Assembly: GCF_014650875.1 (NCBI RefSeq)
Contig: NZ_BMVU01000004.1
Location: forward strand, 246,384-310,383
From: Streptomyces minutiscleroticus
GTDB taxonomy: Bacteria; Actinomycetota; Actinomycetes; Streptomycetales; Streptomycetaceae
Direction of reading: 5' to 3'
DNA length: 64,000 bases
Program-made: the position numbers and the translations under genes
The notes under the pieces: generated by a model
Seen by the model: the letters and a program-made list of their open reading frames with translations, nothing else
Database searches by the model: none
Told to the model about the DNA's origin: nothing
In this document: one piece after another, positions 60,760 to 64,000 of the stretch
Position numbering within the stretch: the first letter of the stretch is position 1
Layout: each line of letters begins with the position of its first letter

Positions 60760-62067
60760 TCACGCGAGGCCGGCCTCTCGGAAGGAGTCCAGGTTCGGGC
60801 GGATCGTCGCGGTCAGGCCCGTGCCCGCCACCGCGTCGAGGGTCTTCAGGCCGTCGCCGGTGTTCAGCACGACGGTGGTGAGGGAGGGGTCGAGGACGCC
60901 GGCCTCGATCAGCTTCTTCGTCACGCCGACCGTCACGCCGCCCGCCGTCTCGGCGAAGATGCCCTCGGTCCGGGCGAGCAGCCTGATGGCGTCGACGATC
61001 TGCCCGTCGTCCACGTCCTCCACCGCGCCGCCGGTGCGCCGGGCGATGTCGAGCACGTACGGCCCGTCCGCCGGGTTGCCGATGGCCAGGGACTTGGCGA
61101 TGGTGTCCGGCTTCTGCGGCCGCACGACGTCGTGGCCCGCCTTGTAGGCGGTGGACACCGGGGAGCAGCCCTCGGCCTGGGCGCCGAAGATCTTGTACGG
61201 CCTGTCCTCGACCAGGCCGAGCTCGATCAGCTCCCGCAGACCCTTGTCGATCTTGGTGAGCTGGGAGCCCGAGGCGATCGGGACGACCAGCTGGTCGGGC
61301 AGCCGCCAGCCGAGCTGCTCGCAGATCTCGTACGCCAGGGTCTTGGAGCCCTCGGCGTAGTACGGCCGCAGGTTGACGTTGACGAAGCCCCAGCCCTCGC
61401 CCGCCGGGTCGCCGATGAGCTCGGAGCAGAAGCGGTTGACGTCGTCGTAGTTGCCCTCGATGCCGACGAGGTCGCCGCCGTAGACGGCGGCCATGACGAT
61501 CTTGCCCTGCTCCAGGTCGTGCGGGATGAAGACGCAGGAGCGGAAGCCCGCGCGGGCGGCGGCCGCGCCGACGGCGCCGGCGAGGTTGCCCGTGGAGGAG
61601 CAGGACAGGGTGGTGAAGCCGAAGGCGCGGGCGGCCTCCAGCGCCTGCGCGACGACGCGGTCCTTGAAGGAGTGCGTCGGGTTGCCGGAGTCGTCCTTCA
61701 CGTACAGGCCGCCGGTGACGCCCAGCTCGCGGGCGAGGTTGTCGGCCTTGACCAGCCGGGTCCAGCCGGGGTTGATGTTCGGCTTGTCCGCCACGTCGGC
61801 GGGGACGGGCAGCAGCGGCGCGTAGCGCCAGATGTTCGAGGGGCCCGCCTCGATCCGCTTGCGCAGTTCCTCGGCGTCGTGGCCGGAGAAGTCGTAAGCG
61901 ATCTCCAGCGGGCCGAAACACTCCTCGCAGGCGAAGACCGGGCCGAGCGGGACGCGGTGGCCGCACTCGCGGCAGGACAGCGCGGTGGCGGGGCCGAGGT
62001 CGACGGTGTTCCCGCCGTTCGCGGCGTTCCCGGAGTTCGTGGTGCTTGCAACGGTCTGCACAGCCAT
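60760..62067 (-). CDS. thrC: Threonine synthase
   Basis: 435 aa PLP enzyme converting O-phosphohomoserine to threonine. The N-terminal zinc-ribbon-like segment has CxxC-x11-CxxC (C32, C35, C47, C50), the PLP lysine is in NPTHSFKDRVV (K135), and the phosphate loop is TLSCSSTGNLAGAVGAAAARAG. ATG 62067 is chosen because it gives MAVQTVAS; two upstream in-frame ATGs lie in the riboswitch's 3' strand. Expression is probably controlled by the S-box-like RNA upstream. Confidence 0.95.
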   Translation of the reverse strand: MAVQTVASTTNSGNAANGGNTVDLGPATALSCRECGHRVPLGPVFACEECFGPLEIAYDFSGHDAEELRKRIEAGPSNIWRYAPLLPVPADVADKPNINPGWTRLVKADNLARELGVTGGLYVKDDSGNPTHSFKDRVVAQALEAARAFGFTTLSCSSTGNLAGAVGAAAARAGFRSCVFIPHDLEQGKIVMAAVYGGDLVGIEGNYDDVNRFCSELIGDPAGEGWGFVNVNLRPYYAEGSKTLAYEICEQLGWRLPDQLVVPIASGSQLTKIDKGLRELIELGLVEDRPYKIFGAQAEGCSPVSTAYKAGHDVVRPQKPDTIAKSLAIGNPADGPYVLDIARRTGGAVEDVDDGQIVDAIRLLARTEGIFAETAGGVTVGVTKKLIEAGVLDPSLTTVVLNTGDGLKTLDAVAGTGLTATIRPNLDSFREAGLA

Positions 62068-62086
62068 GGAGGCGAGGCCCTTTCTC

Positions 62087-62242
62087 CTCATCTTCCTCAC
62101 GACGCACCTCGCCGTGAGACGGATTTGGCACCTTCCCTAGCCGGGAGCCTCGCGGCGGCCGATCGGCACTGATCGGTACGAGAACCGGCTGGAGGGTTGC
62201 CGGGGCTTCAACGGGCCGTGTCCCTCTGCCCCTCTGGATGAG
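62087..62242 (-). promoter_or_regulatory. SAM-I (S-box)-like riboswitch in the thrC leader
   Basis: On the mRNA strand the core reads GAGGGACACGGCCCGTTGAA, then GCCCCGGCAACC, and later GGTGCCAAATCC, in S-box order. P1 closes by CTCATC (62242-62237) pairing with GATGAG (62092-62087). The 3' P1 strand runs straight into GAGAAAGG, the region of the thrC ribosome site, so control may act on translation. Recognised from consensus by eye; a covariance search would confirm the class. Confidence 0.85.
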
Positions 62243-62441
62243 CGGTATTCGGTTGTCACCGGGCGTCTCGGCGACGCCCCGATCTGATTTAACGTGCAAC
62301 GACCCTCGACATGCGATGGTCACCAACGTTGTTCAAGACTGTAACCGAAGGCCTGGATCGTTGAGGAAGACGTCCGAACCGCGAGATGGAGATCGCGCCG
62401 AAGCGTTTTGCACCCACAGGCAGACCGAGGGAGAGCCGCAC

Positions 62442-63386
62442 GTGCTGGAAGAGGTCGAGCGCTGGCTGAGCACGCGCTCCTGGTCCGTTGCCGACCGCCC
62501 GTTGCACCGGCTCGTCGCCGCCAAGCGCGGTACGGGCTCGTCGGTGAGCGTGGTACTGCCCGCGCTCAACGAGGAGGCGACGGTCGGCGACATCGTCACG
62601 GTCGTCCGTGAGGAACTGGTGGAGCGCGCGCCGCTCGTCGACGAGATCGTCGTGATCGACTCGGGCTCCACCGACCGCACGGGCGAGGTCGCGCGGGCCG
62701 CGGGCGCACGGGTCGTGCACCGCGACGCCATACTGCCGCGCATCCCCGCCGTCCCCGGCAAGGGCGAGGTGCTCTGGCGCTCGCTGCTGGCCGCGCGCGG
62801 GGACATCATCTGTTTCGTCGACGCCGACCTGAAGGAGTTCTCCGCGGACTTCGTCACCGGCATCGTCGGCCCGCTGCTCACCGAGCCGGGCGTCGACCTG
62901 GTCAAGGCGATGTACGACCGGCCGCTGGGCTCCGCCGCAGGCCAGGGCGGGCGGGTCACCGAGCTGATGGCCAGACCGCTGCTGAACATGCACTGGCCCC
63001 GGCTGGCCGGCTTCGTCCAGCCGCTGGGCGGCGAGTACGCGGCCCGCCGCTCACTGCTGGAGCGGCTGCCCTTCCCCGTGGGGTACGGCGTGGAGCTGGG
63101 GCTGCTGGTGGACGCCCTGCACACCGTGGGCCTGGACGCGCTCGCCCAGGTCGACGTCGGGGAGCGCAAGCACCGCCACCAGGACGGGCAGGCGCTGGGC
63201 CGCATGGCCGCCACGATCTACCGCACCGCGCAGGTCCGGCTCGCCCGCGGCCATCTGGTGCGGCCGGTGCTCACGCAGTTCGAGCGGGGCGAGAACGGCT
63301 TCGAGCCGCGCGTCCACAGTGTCGACACCGAGGAGCGGCCGCCGATGATCAGCGTCGCCGAGTACGCCGAGCGCGAGGCGGCGTAG
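62442..63386 (+). CDS. gpgS: Glucosyl-3-phosphoglycerate synthase
   Basis: 314 aa GT-A glycosyltransferase. SVVLPALNEEATVGDIV begins the nucleotide-sugar domain, IDSGSTDRTGEVARAAGARVVHRDAILP and ICFVDADLKEF (DxD, metal) follow, and QPLGGEYAARRSLLERLPFPVGYGVELGLLVD is the acceptor side. It makes glucosyl-3-phosphoglycerate for glucosylglycerate or methylglucose lipopolysaccharide synthesis. GTG 62442 has GGGAGAG upstream. It is divergent from thrC and followed by otsA, both acting on NDP-glucose. Confidence 0.9.
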   Translation: MLEEVERWLSTRSWSVADRPLHRLVAAKRGTGSSVSVVLPALNEEATVGDIVTVVREELVERAPLVDEIVVIDSGSTDRTGEVARAAGARVVHRDAILPRIPAVPGKGEVLWRSLLAARGDIICFVDADLKEFSADFVTGIVGPLLTEPGVDLVKAMYDRPLGSAAGQGGRVTELMARPLLNMHWPRLAGFVQPLGGEYAARRSLLERLPFPVGYGVELGLLVDALHTVGLDALAQVDVGERKHRHQDGQALGRMAATIYRTAQVRLARGHLVRPVLTQFERGENGFEPRVHSVDTEERPPMISVAEYAEREAA

Positions 63387-63555
63387 GCGGCGCGGGCCCC
63401 GCCCGCATCCGTCCGCGTCCGCCCGCACCCGTCCGCATCGCCCCGTACCGCCGCCGCTCCGACCGGACCGGTGGCGGTACGGGATGTTTGGTGACAGAAC
63501 GTATACGGCTGAGCCGTACGTTTGAGCGTTTCCAGGCCGGGCTAGGTTGAGACTC

Positions 63556-64000
63556 ATGGCTTCCACGCACGGTGTTCAGGGCTCACGTGTCCTCGTCGCC
63601 TCCAACCGCGGACCGGTGTCGTACGCGGTGGCCGAGGACGGTTCGCTGGTGTCGAAGCGCGGCGGCGGCGGGGTGGTGTCGGGGCTCTCGGCGATCGGGC
63701 CCGACGCGGACGCGCTGTGGGTGTGCTCGGCGCTCGGCGACGGCGACCGCGAGGCGGTGCGGCGCACGGACGGGCGCCTGGACCCCGCCGACTCGGGCGG
63801 CCAGCGCGTCAGAATGCTCGGCATCCCGCCCGAGGTGCACGCGGACGCGTACAACGGCATCGCCAACTCGGTGCTGTGGTTCGTGCACCACATGCTGTAC
63901 CAGACCCCGCTGGAACCCGCCTTCGACACGGAGTTCCGGCGCCAGTGGGCGGCGTACGAGGAGTACAACCGCGCCTTCGCGCAGGCGCTGGCCGACGAGG
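63556..64000 (+). CDS. otsA: Trehalose-6-phosphate synthase, 5' part (runs off the window)
   Basis: 148 codons present. It makes trehalose-6-phosphate from UDP-glucose and glucose-6-phosphate. RVLVASNRGPVSY and SKRGGGGVVSGLSAI are the N-terminal signature with the glycine loop; GIANSVLWFVHHMLYQTP and WAAYEEYNRAFAQAL match the GT20 family. TAGGTT at 63543-63548 lies 7 bases before ATG 63556, consistent with leaderless expression. The 3' end is beyond the window. Confidence 0.92.
   Translation, partial: MASTHGVQGSRVLVASNRGPVSYAVAEDGSLVSKRGGGGVVSGLSAIGPDADALWVCSALGDGDREAVRRTDGRLDPADSGGQRVRMLGIPPEVHADAYNGIANSVLWFVHHMLYQTPLEPAFDTEFRRQWAAYEEYNRAFAQALADE

Noticed and set aside
62238..62441. Longer N-terminus for the glucosyl-3-phosphoglycerate synthase
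   Set aside because: The upstream codons overlap the riboswitch region, lack family similarity, and GTG 62442 has a proper Shine-Dalgarno.

Overview
The window is high-GC DNA (about 73% by eye) with strong third-position G/C bias, GTG/TTG starts, ATGA/GTGA gene overlaps and many promoters sitting 6-8 bases in front of start codons. Together with a conservon, the futalosine menaquinone genes, a mycothiol-type DinB protein and a stand-alone groEL with HrcA/CIRCE control, this points to a Streptomyces chromosome. The order serC ... mqnB-mqnD ... murQ ... groEL2-csp-moaD-thrC ... otsA is what I remember of the core of Streptomyces chromosomes (S. coelicolor groEL2 is SCO4296), so most of this is conserved backbone, not a genomic island.

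Left part (1-10.4 kb, all minus strand): a tightly coupled four-gene operon of acyl-CoA carboxylase alpha and beta, an AtuA-family protein and a TIGR03084/DinB-like protein. It has a TetR-type palindrome upstream and is probably a branched or terpenoid acyl-CoA degradation unit. An EamA exporter and a giant FAD/Fe-S oxidoreductase follow. 10.7-16.4 kb (plus) is a complete conservon: sensor ATPase, roadblock protein, DUF742 protein, GTPase and two cytochromes P450. The first P450 has lost the EXXR arginine. 16.6-28.9 kb: serC, a secreted beta-propeller protein, a GDSL hydrolase, an aldo/keto reductase behind a MerR-type promoter, thpR, an MFS/MarR pair, a purine permease and a CtpE-like P-type ATPase.

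28.9-30.3 kb is the only scarred stretch: an IS30-type transposase remnant, a cupin gene and an orphan promoter. 30.3-45 kb: a sacsin/Hsp90-like ATPase, a DUF3027 protein, an MFS protein, a DUF2771 lipoprotein with mqnB and mqnD (menaquinone by the futalosine route), a cold-shock-domain protein, a HAD hydrolase and a large membrane protein. 42.2-49.7 kb is a nucleic-acid module: a Helicase_C_3/WYL-like protein, an XPB helicase and HelD.

50-57.4 kb: cutC, an HD phosphohydrolase, a DinB-GNAT fusion, two small proteins, then a MurNAc recycling cluster (RpiR/MurR regulator, murQ etherase, EIIBC permease) with a striking inverted operator over the regulator's own promoter. 57.6-64 kb: groEL2 under two tandem CIRCE elements, a cold-shock protein, a MoaD/CysO-like sulfur carrier ending in Gly-Gly-Cys, threonine synthase behind what looks like an S-box (SAM-I) riboswitch, glucosyl-3-phosphoglycerate synthase, and the 5' end of otsA running off the right edge.

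No tRNA, rRNA, CRISPR array or intact prophage was seen.
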